Below the pieces are notes generated by a model. It saw only the letters and a list, made by a program, of their open reading frames with translations. It did no database searches and was not told the origin of the DNA. From contig NZ_WOWL01000001.1 in the NCBI RefSeq assembly GCF_009741265.1, positions 1,426,001-1,490,000 of the forward strand: a stretch of DNA of 64,000 nt, in the 5' to 3' direction. The translations under genes and the position numbers were made by a program. The stretch comes from Pseudarthrobacter sp. GA104. GTDB lineage: Bacteria; Actinomycetota; Actinomycetes; Actinomycetales; Micrococcaceae. Below, in pieces: positions 33,745 through 42,034 of the stretch. Positions within the stretch are counted from its first letter, which is position 1. The number at the start of each line of letters is the position of its first letter.

Positions 33745-34611
33745 CTAGATCGAGTATTCCGGAGCGGCCCAGACAACCACTTCGGGGTGCTCGTAGAACC
33801 GGTATCCCTGGCCGCGGACGGTGCGCACGGTGTTGGCGAGGCGGCCCAGCTTGGAGCGCAGCCGGCGGATGTGGACGTCGATGGTGCGCTCGTTGGGGAC
33901 CTCTTCGGCGTTGCGCCAGAGGCCTTCCAGGAGCTCATCGCGGCCCACGGTGCGGGTTCCGTTCTCCACAAGGTAGTTCAGGAGCTCGAACTCCTTGAAC
34001 GTCAGGTTGAGGGACTCGCCGTCCAGGTGGACTTCGCGGCGAGCGAGGTCGATCAGGACACCGGACGGGCGCGGCTCCTGGGCCTGCGCGGGACGCGTGG
34101 CCTCAGTGCGCGGGCGGTTGTTGACGGTGGGGTCACCGAACGTGGAACGGACGACGTCGAGCGCGGAACCGGGAGTACCTGCGGGGGCCACGGCGACGGC
34201 TGCGTAGCTTTCGGCCCCGGACACCAGGGACTGGGCGTAGGCGCGGATTTCCTGGGCCAGCTTGGCGATGGAGGTCCCGGCGGCTGCCGCGGTTTCCTCG
34301 TCGATGCCCATGTAGAGCACGAATCCGCGGGCGACGTTGTCATTGGCGACAGGCCGGACAGCAGCCGGACCGGCCACTACGGGAGTGGGGGCCGTCATCG
34401 GTGCCGCCTCGGCAGGCTGGACGGCACGGAGCTGCCCGTAGGAATTGGGGTTATAGCCCTGGGGCGCGTAGCCCTGGGCGGGAAAGTTGCTTCCGGAAGC
34501 AGAGGGAGCAAGGGCAGGGCGGGGGCCGAAGCCGGGGCGGAGGCCGGTCTGCTGGCCCGCCTTGGCGGCGTTACGGACAGAGATGTGGACGTATCCGGAT
34601 GCAACTGACAT
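33745..34611 (-). CDS. Orphan winged-helix regulator lacking a receiver domain
   Basis: This 288-residue protein ends with an OmpR/PhoB-type winged helix (residues about 185-275): IDLARREVHLDGESLNLTFK, then EFELLNYLVENGTRTVGRDE, ERTIDVHIRRLRSKLGRLAN and VRTVRGQGYRFYE. The N-terminal 185 residues are not a receiver domain: there is a Pro/Gln/Tyr-rich disordered part (APQGYNPNSYGQLRAVQ) and a helical patch (RGFVLYMGIDEETAAAAGTS) with no phosphorylatable Asp pocket that I can see. GAGGT lies upstream of the ATG at 34611. It stands alone with a long intergenic region upstream that carries direct repeats. Targets are unknown. Confidence 0.75.
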   Translation of the reverse strand: MSVASGYVHISVRNAAKAGQQTGLRPGFGPRPALAPSASGSNFPAQGYAPQGYNPNSYGQLRAVQPAEAAPMTAPTPVVAGPAAVRPVANDNVARGFVLYMGIDEETAAAAGTSIAKLAQEIRAYAQSLVSGAESYAAVAVAPAGTPGSALDVVRSTFGDPTVNNRPRTEATRPAQAQEPRPSGVLIDLARREVHLDGESLNLTFKEFELLNYLVENGTRTVGRDELLEGLWRNAEEVPNERTIDVHIRRLRSKLGRLANTVRTVRGQGYRFYEHPEVVVWAAPEYSI

Positions 34612-35270
34612 AAGTGCTTACCTCAATGTGAATGGCCGTCATCACGGCCCGAATGCTGGGTTTCCCCATAAAGCGAACTGGGGAGGGGCGCCCGACGCTG
34701 GGCTGGGGGCGAATGCCTAAGAACTTCGGAGGGTGGGAAGGTCAGGCGTGCATTCGACAACAGCGCATGTCGGCAGCAGCGGATGTGCTGGGCCAATATT
34801 CTGCGTCTGCAGGTGCTGTTGAGTTCTTGTTCACATTGGAAGTGTGCAGCGTAACAATGCCAACTTGCAAGTAACAATGGACGCGATCGTCCGCATAATG
34901 AGACGAACTGGGCTAATGTGCCGCAAATCACGATTCTGGCGGAGCCATAAAAATAACGCTTGTTATCCCTTGGAGGCGTCCGATTCCGCCCCTAGGCAGA
35001 ATTTTGTTCGACAGCATGGCGCTTCCCGTCGAAAATATTCAAGACTGGGACTGATAGGGAAATCCCACTCACCGCCTTGCTGGCGTGTCCAGCCGCCCGC
35101 GTTTTCGGACAAGAAATTTTCCCGGAAAACTGCCGCGCGACGGCAATCCCGCAGCAGCGGCCACGCAGGAGCAGCCGCATTTCCGGCATCCAGCTCGCTA
35201 GGCTGGGATTCACAGCTTGGTCACAGGAATGCCATAGCCGGGCTTAAACCAATAATCGGAAAGTTGTCCC
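34612..35270. other. Long intergenic region with GTAACAATG direct repeats
   Basis: These 659 bases hold no supported gene and are AT-richer than the flanks. Two exact copies of GTAACAATG lie at 34851-34859 and 34871-34879, 20 bp apart, on the same face of the helix. It separates the divergent orphan regulator and the two-component system, so it contains the promoters of both; the spacing is more typical of a tandem regulator site. A small plus-strand open frame at 34844-35356 has poor codon usage and was not accepted. Confidence 0.55.
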
Positions 35271-36011
35271 ATGGCCACGTCGCACTCCATGACAAACAAC
35301 CTCCCCAAACTCACCCATCCGGACGGCTCCCCCATCAGGGCCCTCGTCGTGGATGACGAACCCAGCCTCTCTGAACTCATGAGCATGGGGCTGCGCATGG
35401 CGGGCTGGTCCGTGGCAGTAGCTGCCGACGGCCCGGAAGCGGTGAAGCTGGCCAAGGACTTCCGCCCCGACGTCCTGGTATTGGACGTCATGATTCCAGG
35501 GTTCGACGGCGTCGAGGTCCTGAACAGGATCCGCGCTTTCGCACCCGAGGTTCCCGCGCTTTTCCTGACCGCCAAAGACGCGGTCCAGGACAGGATCGTG
35601 GGCCTCGCTGCCGGCGGCGACGACTATGTGACCAAACCCTTCAGCATGGAGGAAGTCCTGCTGCGGCTGCACCGGCTGGTCCAGCGCTCCGGAGTTGCCG
35701 CCATGGACACTGCGGAACTGGTAGTGGGAGACCTTGTGCTCAACGTCGACACCCGGGAGGTGACCCGCGCGGGCGAGGAGCTCCAGCTGACGGCCACCCA
35801 GTTCGAGCTGCTGCGCTACCTCATGGAGAACCCAAAGCGCGTCATCAGCAAGGCCCAGATCCTGGACCGGGTGTGGAACTACGACTTCGGCGGGCAGGCA
35901 AACATCGTGGAACTCTACATCTCCTACCTGCGCAAGAAAGTGGACGCCGTGCACCCTCCCATGATCCACACCGTGCGGGGCGCCGGGTACGTCATCAAGC
36001 CGGCGGAGTAG
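35271..36011 (+). CDS. OmpR-family response regulator (PhoP/TcrA-like)
   Basis: This 246-residue response regulator has a receiver domain with the acidic pair Asp28-Asp29 (ALVVDDEPSL), the phospho-acceptor Asp72 (VLVLDVMIPGFDG) and the Lys near 121 (DYVTKPFSMEEVLLR). A winged-helix DNA-binding domain follows near 145-240 (LTATQFELLRYLMENPKRVI, then ANIVELYISYLRKKVD). It is the partner of the histidine kinase encoded 7 bp downstream. ATG 35271 and ATG 35289 are both possible starts; GGAAAG lies before the first. Signal unknown. Confidence 0.9.
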   Translation: MATSHSMTNNLPKLTHPDGSPIRALVVDDEPSLSELMSMGLRMAGWSVAVAADGPEAVKLAKDFRPDVLVLDVMIPGFDGVEVLNRIRAFAPEVPALFLTAKDAVQDRIVGLAAGGDDYVTKPFSMEEVLLRLHRLVQRSGVAAMDTAELVVGDLVLNVDTREVTRAGEELQLTATQFELLRYLMENPKRVISKAQILDRVWNYDFGGQANIVELYISYLRKKVDAVHPPMIHTVRGAGYVIKPAE

Positions 36012-36018
36012 GCGCGCC

Positions 36019-37545
36019 ATGACCTCCGTGCACACCGCGGAGCCGCAGCCCCGGAGCTGGCTCAAACCCGCCACCTGGCACTTGCGCACACGCCTTATCC
36101 TGCTGGCCATGGCGCTGTTGATCGCCATCTGCGGTGCGGTGGGCGTAGCCAGCTACGCCTCGATGGACTCCTTCCTCACCCGCCAGCTGGACGAGCAACT
36201 GAGCCAGGCCGCAGCCCGCTCCAACGATCCCGGCCGGCCTCCCTCCGGCGGCTTCAACGGCAGGGACCCCCTGGATTCCCGCGGACAAAGCGTGGGAACA
36301 CTGAACGCCCGCATCCTCAACGGCCAGGTCAACAGCGCCGGCTTCCTGGCCCCGGACACTACGCGCTCTGCGCTGTCCTCCGAGGACAAGCAGGTCCTGC
36401 TCGCACTGGCCACCGATGCCCGGCCCGTTGACCGCACGCTCTCAAACGGTGACTACCGGCTGATTGCGGTCAAGACCAGTTTCGGCGACGTCCTGGTCAC
36501 AGGGCTCCCCCTGGCCGCCAAGGAGAGCACGCTGACGTCCCTGGTGTGGACCTTCGTGTTCGTCTCGCTGGGCGGGTTGCTCCTGATCGGGCTGGTGGGC
36601 ACGGTCCTGATCCGCCGCACCATGAAGCCCCTTGAACAGCTCTCCGAGGTGGCCACCCGGGTTTCGCAGCTGCCCCTGGACGCCGGCGAGGTGGCACTCG
36701 CCGTTCGCGTCCCGCCGTCGAACTCCAACCCTGGAACTGAGGTGGGCAGCGTGGGGCACGCGCTGAACCTCATGCTGGACAACGTTGCGAATGCGCTGCA
36801 GGCGCGGCAGAAGAGCGAGACCAAGGTCCGGCAGTTCGTGGCTGACGCCTCCCATGAGCTGCGCACGCCGCTGACCGCCATCCGCGGCTACACCGAACTG
36901 ATGAGAATGACGGAAAACTTCACTCCGGACGGGGAGAAGTCGCTGGCACGGGTGCAAAGCCAGTCGGAACGGATGACCGCTTTGGTGGAGGATCTCCTGC
37001 TGCTCGCGCGGCTCGACGAGGGCCAGCCGCTGAAGCTTGCCGAGGTGGACCTGACCCAGCTGGTGGTGGAAGGCGTCAGCGATGAGAAGGTCATGGCGCC
37101 AGGGCACACCTGGCGGCTGGAGCTCCCCGACGAGCCGGTGGTGGTGAACGGGGATCCGTCCCAGCTGCGGCAGGTGCTGATGAACCTGCTCTCCAACGCC
37201 CGCAAGCACACCCCTCCGGGAACCACGGTGGTAACGGGGGTGCGGAAAACGCCGGAGGGCGCCGCAGTGGTGACCGTAACGGACGACGGCGGCGGCATAC
37301 CGCCGGAGTTCGTGGACCAGGTCTTCGCCCGGTTTGCCCGCGCAGACGCGGCACGTGCGGGGACCAGCGCGCCCGGCGCGTCCGCCGCTGAAGGAACCAG
37401 CGGTTTGGGCTTGTCCATCGTCGAGTCCATTGTTGAGGCCCACGGCGGACGGGTAACGGTGACGTCGCAACCCGGCCGCACGCAGTTCGCCCTGCGGCTA
37501 CCCCTCATGCGGGGAATGGCACAAGGCGGCGCGCCGTCATCGTGA
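36019..37545 (+). CDS. Sensor histidine kinase (PhoR/TrcS-like)
   Basis: This 508-residue membrane kinase pairs with the upstream response regulator. The N-terminus has a membrane segment near residues 25-50 (LILLAMALLIAICGAVGVAS), then an external sensor domain of about 120 residues, a second membrane segment near 172-200 (WTFVFVSLGGLLLIGLVGTV) and a HAMP linker. The phospho-acceptor is His279 in VADASHELRTPLTAIRGYTE. ATP-binding motifs follow: LMNLLSNARKHTPPG (N box), VTVTDDGGGIPPEF (G1) and GTSGLGLSIVESIVEAHGG (G2). The gene starts 7 bp after the regulator stop, so they form an operon. The signal is unknown. Confidence 0.92.
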   Translation: MTSVHTAEPQPRSWLKPATWHLRTRLILLAMALLIAICGAVGVASYASMDSFLTRQLDEQLSQAAARSNDPGRPPSGGFNGRDPLDSRGQSVGTLNARILNGQVNSAGFLAPDTTRSALSSEDKQVLLALATDARPVDRTLSNGDYRLIAVKTSFGDVLVTGLPLAAKESTLTSLVWTFVFVSLGGLLLIGLVGTVLIRRTMKPLEQLSEVATRVSQLPLDAGEVALAVRVPPSNSNPGTEVGSVGHALNLMLDNVANALQARQKSETKVRQFVADASHELRTPLTAIRGYTELMRMTENFTPDGEKSLARVQSQSERMTALVEDLLLLARLDEGQPLKLAEVDLTQLVVEGVSDEKVMAPGHTWRLELPDEPVVVNGDPSQLRQVLMNLLSNARKHTPPGTTVVTGVRKTPEGAAVVTVTDDGGGIPPEFVDQVFARFARADAARAGTSAPGASAAEGTSGLGLSIVESIVEAHGGRVTVTSQPGRTQFALRLPLMRGMAQGGAPSS

Positions 37546-37561
37546 CCTCCGTTACCAAAAT

Positions 37562-37590
37562 GTGACTTATGCGCTGAACTCCTGTACCGT
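37562..37590 (+). promoter_or_regulatory. Promoter for the c-di-AMP riboswitch transcript
   Basis: -35 GTGACT at 37562-37567, 17-bp spacer, -10 TACCGT at 37585-37590. Transcription would start near 37597, giving a leader of about 210 nt that contains the riboswitch. Confidence 0.4.
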
Positions 37591-37596
37591 CGAATG

Positions 37597-37796
37597 GGTG
37601 CGGTCCCCGTTCGGGCCGCATATCCCGGGTTGACGCCAAGCTCTGCCACTTCCCGGATTCCTCTTGAACAACGGCAGAGGCGGGGGACCCACCGTCCCGG
37701 GCACTGACTGCCCTTGGGGTTAAGCCTGCACGTGTTTTTTCCGTGCGGCCGGATGCCCTCATCCGAACCCGACAGCTAACTCCGCAGGTGTGAGAG
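37597..37796 (+). ncRNA. Probable c-di-AMP riboswitch (ydaO/yuaA class)
   Basis: The leader of the transglycosylase-like gene shows hallmarks of this class, recognised by eye: GCGGGGGACCCACC near 37680, CCCTTGGGGTTAAGCC near 37711, and GACAGCTAACTCCGCAGGTG near 37771, all in the usual order. GTGCGGTCCCC and GGGCCGCA near 37598-37618 may form an upstream stem. In Actinobacteria this riboswitch often precedes cell-wall hydrolases, which fits the downstream gene. A covariance-model search would settle it. Confidence 0.75.
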
Positions 37797-37806
37797 GCGA
37801 TCTATT

Positions 37807-38502
37807 ATGTCGAAGTTCCTTGTAAAACCACGCCCGAATTCAGGCACGGATGCACGCTCCACGCGTGCAGCAGGCAAATTCCCCTCCGTCGGCCGGCGCG
37901 CCGGGCTGCTGGCAGCATCCTGCGCCCTCCTTGTTGGAGTTGGCGCTGCGGGCCAGGCCACCGACACGGGTGCCCGCGTGGCAGCCACCGGGGCGCAGGC
38001 TTCGGAGTCCCATTCCAAGCTGAGCATGGAGCAGAGCGAAATCCGGGCCAACCCTGCGCCTGAGCCCGCAGCCGAGCAGATCAACGTTGTCCCGCAGGCA
38101 GCCGAACCTGCTCCCGTTGCCGAGCCCGCACCGGCTCCTGCGCCGGAACCCGCTCCGGCCCCGGCACCCGAGCCCGCGCCCGTCGTCGCGGTTAATGATC
38201 CCGCAGGCGCCCAGGCGTACGCCGCAGGCCAGCTGGCTTCCTATGGCTGGGCTCCGGACCAGATGCAGTGCCTGCAGACCCTCTGGACCAAGGAATCGGA
38301 CTGGACCACCACGGCCACCAACCCGAGCAGCGGCGCCTACGGCATCGTCCAGTCCCTGCCGGCTGAGAAGATGGCCAGCGCCGGAGCCGACTACCTCACC
38401 AACTACCGCACGCAGATCAACTGGGGCCTGAACTACATCCAGGAGCGCTACCAGTCGCCGTGTGGTGCACTGAACTTCCACTTGTCGAACAACTGGTACT
38501 AG
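37807..38502 (+). CDS. Secreted lytic transglycosylase-like protein under riboswitch control
   Basis: This 231-residue protein is probably exported and acts on peptidoglycan. Residues 30-60 form a signal peptide (GLLAASCALLVGVGAAGQA). A low-complexity Pro/Ala/Glu linker near 85-125 is made of repeats such as EPAPAPAPEPAPAP. The C-terminal domain near 135-231 (GWAPDQMQCLQTLWTKESDW, then ATNPSSGAYGIVQSLPAEKM and GLNYIQERYQSPCGALNFHL) resembles the lysozyme-like/aggregation-promoting-factor fold. The Glu in LWTKESDW is the likely catalytic acid. The ATG at 37807 follows GAGAGG about 10 nt upstream. The riboswitch suggests c-di-AMP controls wall turnover through this gene. Confidence 0.83.
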   Translation: MSKFLVKPRPNSGTDARSTRAAGKFPSVGRRAGLLAASCALLVGVGAAGQATDTGARVAATGAQASESHSKLSMEQSEIRANPAPEPAAEQINVVPQAAEPAPVAEPAPAPAPEPAPAPAPEPAPVVAVNDPAGAQAYAAGQLASYGWAPDQMQCLQTLWTKESDWTTTATNPSSGAYGIVQSLPAEKMASAGADYLTNYRTQINWGLNYIQERYQSPCGALNFHLSNNWY

Positions 38503-38517
38503 GCGGGATGCAGTAAC

Positions 38518-38907
38518 CTACTTCTGCTGCTCCCCCGCGTCCCGGCCGGGGATGTACTGGACGGCCCACCGGTTCCCGTCCGGATCCGCGAAGTACACAA
38601 AATGGCCCCAGTCCTGCACGTCCACTTCGCTCACGTCCACCCCGTTGCCCTTCAGGTGCTCGTAGGCAGCCTGGATGTCGCTGACCACGAGCTGGAGGTT
38701 CGAGCCGGTACCCGGAGGCGCGTCCGTGAGCCCTTCCCCGATGCAGATGGAGCAGGCCGAGCCGGGAGGAGTCAGCTGGACAAAGCGGATGGAGTCCGTG
38801 GGCCGCTGATCGAAATCGGCATTGAACCCCACCTTGTTGACGTAGAAATCCTTGGCCCGGTCCACGTCGGACACAGGGACAAACACAAGTTCCAGTTTCC
38901 AGTCCAT
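38518..38907 (-). CDS. VOC-family (glyoxalase/bleomycin resistance-like) protein
   Basis: This 129-residue protein has the vicinal oxygen chelate fold: DWKLELVFVPVSDVDRAKDF and NKVGFNADFDQRPTDSIRFV at the start, then LQLVVSDIQAAYEHLKGNGV and FVYFADPDGNRWAVQYIP. Metal-binding and substrate are not certain; it could be a dioxygenase, lyase or binding protein. The ATG at 38907 is preceded by TAGCCT with 6 nt between; a GTG two codons earlier would overlap the promoter and is unlikely. It lies downstream of upp on the same strand, 44 bp away. Confidence 0.82.
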   Translation of the reverse strand: MDWKLELVFVPVSDVDRAKDFYVNKVGFNADFDQRPTDSIRFVQLTPPGSACSICIGEGLTDAPPGTGSNLQLVVSDIQAAYEHLKGNGVDVSEVDVQDWGHFVYFADPDGNRWAVQYIPGRDAGEQQK

Positions 38908-38913
38908 CCGCAC

Positions 38914-38919
38914 AGGCTA
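38914..38919 (-). promoter_or_regulatory. -10 element (TAGCCT) for the VOC gene
   Basis: TAGCCT lies 6 nt before the ATG at 38907, matching the leaderless layout. Confidence 0.5.
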
Positions 38920-38951
38920 GCCCTGCGGCCGGGAACAGGAAAGGCCTGGCT

Positions 38952-39587
38952 TTAGCCTGCGATGCCGTACAGCCGGTCGCCTGCGTCGCCGAGGCCGGGA
39001 ACGATGTAGGACTTCTCGTTGAGCCTTTCGTCGATGGAGGCCAGCACGATGGTGACGTTGGCGCCGGAGAGTTCTTCCTCCAGCTTCGCCAGTCCTTCCG
39101 GAGCGGCAAGCAGGCAGATGCAGGTGACATCAGAGGCGCCGCGCTTGAACAGGAACTTGATGGCTTCGCGCAGCGTCCCGCCGGTGGCCAGCATGGGGTC
39201 CAGGACGAAGATCTGCCGGTCGGTAAGGTCCTCAGGCAGGCGCTCGGCGTACGTGATGATGTCCAGGGTTTCCTCGTCACGGGCCATGCCGAGGAAGCCC
39301 ACTTCAGCTGTGGGGACGAGCTTGGTCATGCCCTCGAGCATTCCAAGGCCCGCGCGCAGGATGGGCACCACCAGCGGGGTGGGCTTGGTGAACGCCGTGC
39401 CCACGGTGGTGCTGACGGGCGTTTCGATGGTGACGGGCTCGGTGCGGACCTCGCGCGTTGCCTCGTAGGCGAGGAGCGTCACCAGCTCCTCCGTCAGCTG
39501 CCGGAAGACCGGGGACGGAGTGTTTTTGTCGCGGAGGACAGTGAGCTTATGGGCGACCAGCGGGTGGTCCACAACGAGAGTGCGCAT
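38952..39587 (-). CDS. upp: Uracil phosphoribosyltransferase
   Basis: Upp salvages uracil by joining it to PRPP to give UMP. The 211-residue protein has normal length. It begins [19 protein letters not shown], the usual start. The PRPP-binding loop is [20 protein letters not shown] near residues 127-146, and the uracil-binding end reads [19 protein letters not shown]. All features are typical. The upstream PAP2-type gene ends 12 bp before, and GATAGT lies 8 nt upstream of the ATG, so it may also have its own promoter. tadA on the other strand and upp are often near each other in Actinobacteria. Confidence 0.95.
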   Translation of the reverse strand: MRTLVVDHPLVAHKLTVLRDKNTPSPVFRQLTEELVTLLAYEATREVRTEPVTIETPVSTTVGTAFTKPTPLVVPILRAGLGMLEGMTKLVPTAEVGFLGMARDEETLDIITYAERLPEDLTDRQIFVLDPMLATGGTLREAIKFLFKRGASDVTCICLLAAPEGLAKLEEELSGANVTIVLASIDERLNEKSYIVPGLGDAGDRLYGIAG

Positions 39588-39599
39588 TGGTCAAAACTA

Positions 39600-40430
39600 T
39601 CACCCGGCCGCCGGCCCCCTCCCCGGCACTTCGCCGCTGGCCTCCGGCTCCCCGGTGTGGTCCTCGCGGAGGACGGGGTGTTCAAACGTGGGCGCAGGGC
39701 CCGCGTGCTCGCGGCGGCGTATCAGGTGGAACAGCCGGTGGGCGAGGATCACCATGGACACCCACGCAAGGCCAAGGAACCAGCCGGCCATCACATCGGT
39801 CAGCCAATGGTGTCCCAGGAAAACCCTGCTCAGGCCCATGGCGATGATGAAGATGGCTCCGGCCGTTATCGCGGCGATCCTAGCCCACAGGATTTGGAAC
39901 TGGAGGCACATCAGATAGACCAGGACGCCTATCACCACAGTTGTGTTCAGCGTGTGTCCGCTCGGGAAGGACGGTGTGGTCTCATAGGGCGGCACCGCCT
40001 CCGAATGGTCCGGACGGGTCCTGCCGACCAGTCGCTTGCCGAGGGTGGTGGCAGTTGTGGAAACGAGGGCAGCGCCGCCCACCAGGACGATGGGCCGCCA
40101 CGTCCTGCTCAGTAATGTCAGCCACGCGGTGAGGATGCTGGCGAGAATGGGCATGCCGATCCCCCCGCCCACGTTGGTAAAGCCGGTGGCGAAGGCGTCC
40201 ACCTCGGGATTCCGCAGCGACTGGGAGTATTCCAGCGCGGGAATATCCAGGCTGGCCAGCCCCTCCTCGTCCACTACATTCGCGTATACCTCCGCACCGA
40301 GCAGGGCCAAGGTGACCACCAGTGTTCCGCCGATGATCAGGGTCAGCCACAAGGCGGCATAGGGCTTGATCCACTTGTCCATGCGGTCTCGGACGGTGCT
40401 CACTGTGCCTCCCGGCGTCTGGGGCGTCAC
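39600..40430 (-). CDS. PAP2-superfamily membrane phosphatase
   Basis: This 276-residue integral membrane protein has the three PAP2 catalytic motifs in order: KRLVGRTRPDHSE near 132-144, TTPSFPSGHTLNTT near 153-166, and GLSRVFLGHHWLTDVMAG near 206-223. It has about six membrane segments. Substrates may be phosphatidic acid or undecaprenyl diphosphate, which cannot be told from sequence. The start could be the GTG at 40430 or the GTG at 40403, which has GGGAGG close upstream; I list the longer one. Its promoter region overlaps that of tadA on the opposite strand. Confidence 0.85.
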   Translation of the reverse strand: MTPQTPGGTVSTVRDRMDKWIKPYAALWLTLIIGGTLVVTLALLGAEVYANVVDEEGLASLDIPALEYSQSLRNPEVDAFATGFTNVGGGIGMPILASILTAWLTLLSRTWRPIVLVGGAALVSTTATTLGKRLVGRTRPDHSEAVPPYETTPSFPSGHTLNTTVVIGVLVYLMCLQFQILWARIAAITAGAIFIIAMGLSRVFLGHHWLTDVMAGWFLGLAWVSMVILAHRLFHLIRRREHAGPAPTFEHPVLREDHTGEPEASGEVPGRGPAAG

Positions 40431-40453
40431 GGGCTCGGGTTATCCCACGAAAC

Positions 40454-40459
40454 TATCAT
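40454..40459 (+). promoter_or_regulatory. -10 element (TATCAT) for tadA
   Basis: TATCAT lies 6 nt before the ATG at 40466, within the 35-bp gap between tadA and the PAP2 gene, so divergent promoters overlap here. Confidence 0.55.
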
Positions 40460-40465
40460 TGAGCC

Positions 40466-40966
40466 ATGGTCTCCGCAGATAAAAAACACGACGCGTGGAT
40501 GGGCCTTGCCCTGGCCGAGGCCCGCCGCGCCCTTGCTACGGAGGATGTGCCGATTGGTGCGGTGGTCATAGGGCCCGACGGCGCCGTGCTGGGTTCCGGC
40601 CGGAACCAGCGGGAGGAGCTTGGTGATCCCACCGCCCACGCCGAGATGGTTGCCATCCGGGAGGCGGCAGAACGGTTGCGCCAGCTTTCAGTGCTCGACG
40701 GCGGCAGCGGAGACGGCTGGCGGCTCGCCGACTGCACGCTGGTGGTGACCCTGGAGCCCTGCGCCATGTGCGCCGGCGCCATTGTCCTGGCCCGGATTCC
40801 GCGGGTGGTCTTCGGGGCTTGGGATGAAAAAGCGGGGGCGGCAGGATCCGTGTTCGACGTGCTCCGCGAGCGCCGCCTGAATCATTGGGTTGAGGTTTAT
40901 CCCGGGGTGCGCGAGGCGGAGTGTGCCGGGCTGCTGCGTGATTTCTTCGCCGGGCACCGGCTCTAA
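40466..40966 (+). CDS. tadA: tRNA adenosine(34) deaminase
   Basis: TadA edits A34 to inosine in tRNA-Arg(ACG), whose gene lies at 27325, so that one tRNA reads CGU, CGC and CGA. The 166-residue protein has the CDA fold with zinc ligands in PTAHAEMVAI (His-Ala-Glu, near residue 56) and TLEPCAMCAGAIVLARIPRV (two Cys of PCAMC near 95). The start at 40466 has TATCAT 6 nt upstream. The stop overlaps the stop of the convergent glycosyltransferase by 3-4 bases. Confidence 0.95.
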   Translation: MVSADKKHDAWMGLALAEARRALATEDVPIGAVVIGPDGAVLGSGRNQREELGDPTAHAEMVAIREAAERLRQLSVLDGGSGDGWRLADCTLVVTLEPCAMCAGAIVLARIPRVVFGAWDEKAGAAGSVFDVLRERRLNHWVEVYPGVREAECAGLLRDFFAGHRL

Positions 40967-42030
40967 CTCCTGGTGGCGTCCAGCACTACGGCCGCTGTCC
41001 GGTCCCAACCCGGCAGCGTGCTCCTCGCCTGAACCGCCCTTTCGCGCCAGGAAGCCCTGGCTGCGGTGTCCTCCAGCCAGCTGCGGAGGACCTGGGCCAG
41101 CAGGGCCGGGTTGGCAGGGTCGTCATCGGCAGGGAAGGCGACCTTCGCCCCGGGAAGCGGGCCGCCGTCGTCGTCCGTACCCGGTGCGCCCAGGCGCAAG
41201 GCCTCGACGGCGCCCGTCCCCTCGCGCACGATCACCGGGATACCGCGGGCGAGCGACTCGGTGACCACCATGCCGAAGGCCTCAGCGCGGGAGACCAGCA
41301 GGCTGAGGTCTGCCCGCAGCCATGCGTTTTCGAGCGCCTGTCCCGTCAGCTCGCCGGTGAGCCGGATCCGTCCGCCCAGGCCGTTCGCCTGAACGGCAGC
41401 GCGAACCTTGCCGGTGTATTCCGCGTCTGCCCGGTCCGAACCCACCAGGGCTGCCGTCCAGTCGAGGTCCTGCAGCAAGCCCAGCGCTCCAACCACAAGC
41501 AACTGGTCCTTGTTGGGCAGGAGCGCGGCCACGGCAACGATATGGGGCGGCGTGGATCCCGGGGCCAGCGGAGCCGGGTCGGTGCCGGGAAGGGCGACCT
41601 TCAACCCATGTAGGCCATGGCGTGCCGCCAGGACATTCCTGGCCCAGGTGCTGGTGCACAGCACCCCGGTGGCGGCACGCAGGGACCTTGCCTCAAGTCC
41701 GTAGCGGGCGGGTGCAGGCATGTGGACCAGCACCCAGGTTTCCCGGCCGGCTTTGGCCGCGAATTCCAGCTCATCCGGCGCACCCATGGCGATCAGCCCA
41801 TCCACAAGGATCACGGTGCCCTGCAGTCCTGCGTCCGGTTCCCAGGCGCCAAGCAGGATGCCCAGCCGGCGCCGAGCGTGGGCATTGGCTTCAGGCCAGG
41901 AGCCGTCCACTGCGATCACCTCGACCTCTGTCCCCAAGGCCTCCAAGCCCTGCACCAGCCGCGCGTTGTAGACGTTCCCGCCGGAATGGTGGTGGATGTT
42001 GCCGGGTACCAGCAGGCGGATGCGGGGCAC
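40963..42030 (-). CDS. Family 4-type glycosyltransferase in a PTPS-like operon
   Basis: This 355-residue GT-B glycosyltransferase moves a sugar from an activated donor. The N-terminal domain (PRIRLLVPGNIHHHSGGNVY) and a C-terminal donor domain with LVSRAEAFGMVVTESLARGI near 265-285 match family 4 enzymes; the E-x7-E pattern holds in EAFGMVVTE. IVAVAALLPNKDQLLVVGAL marks the linker. The GTG at 42030 was chosen because it lies 4 bp after the stop of the PTPS-like gene; a longer frame inside that gene is unlikely. The gene order with a dehydrogenase and a PTPS-like protein suggests a joint pathway. Its stop overlaps tadA's stop tail to tail. Confidence 0.82.
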   Translation of the reverse strand: MPRIRLLVPGNIHHHSGGNVYNARLVQGLEALGTEVEVIAVDGSWPEANAHARRRLGILLGAWEPDAGLQGTVILVDGLIAMGAPDELEFAAKAGRETWVLVHMPAPARYGLEARSLRAATGVLCTSTWARNVLAARHGLHGLKVALPGTDPAPLAPGSTPPHIVAVAALLPNKDQLLVVGALGLLQDLDWTAALVGSDRADAEYTGKVRAAVQANGLGGRIRLTGELTGQALENAWLRADLSLLVSRAEAFGMVVTESLARGIPVIVREGTGAVEALRLGAPGTDDDGGPLPGAKVAFPADDDPANPALLAQVLRSWLEDTAARASWRERAVQARSTLPGWDRTAAVVLDATRS

Positions 42031-42034
42031 GGGA

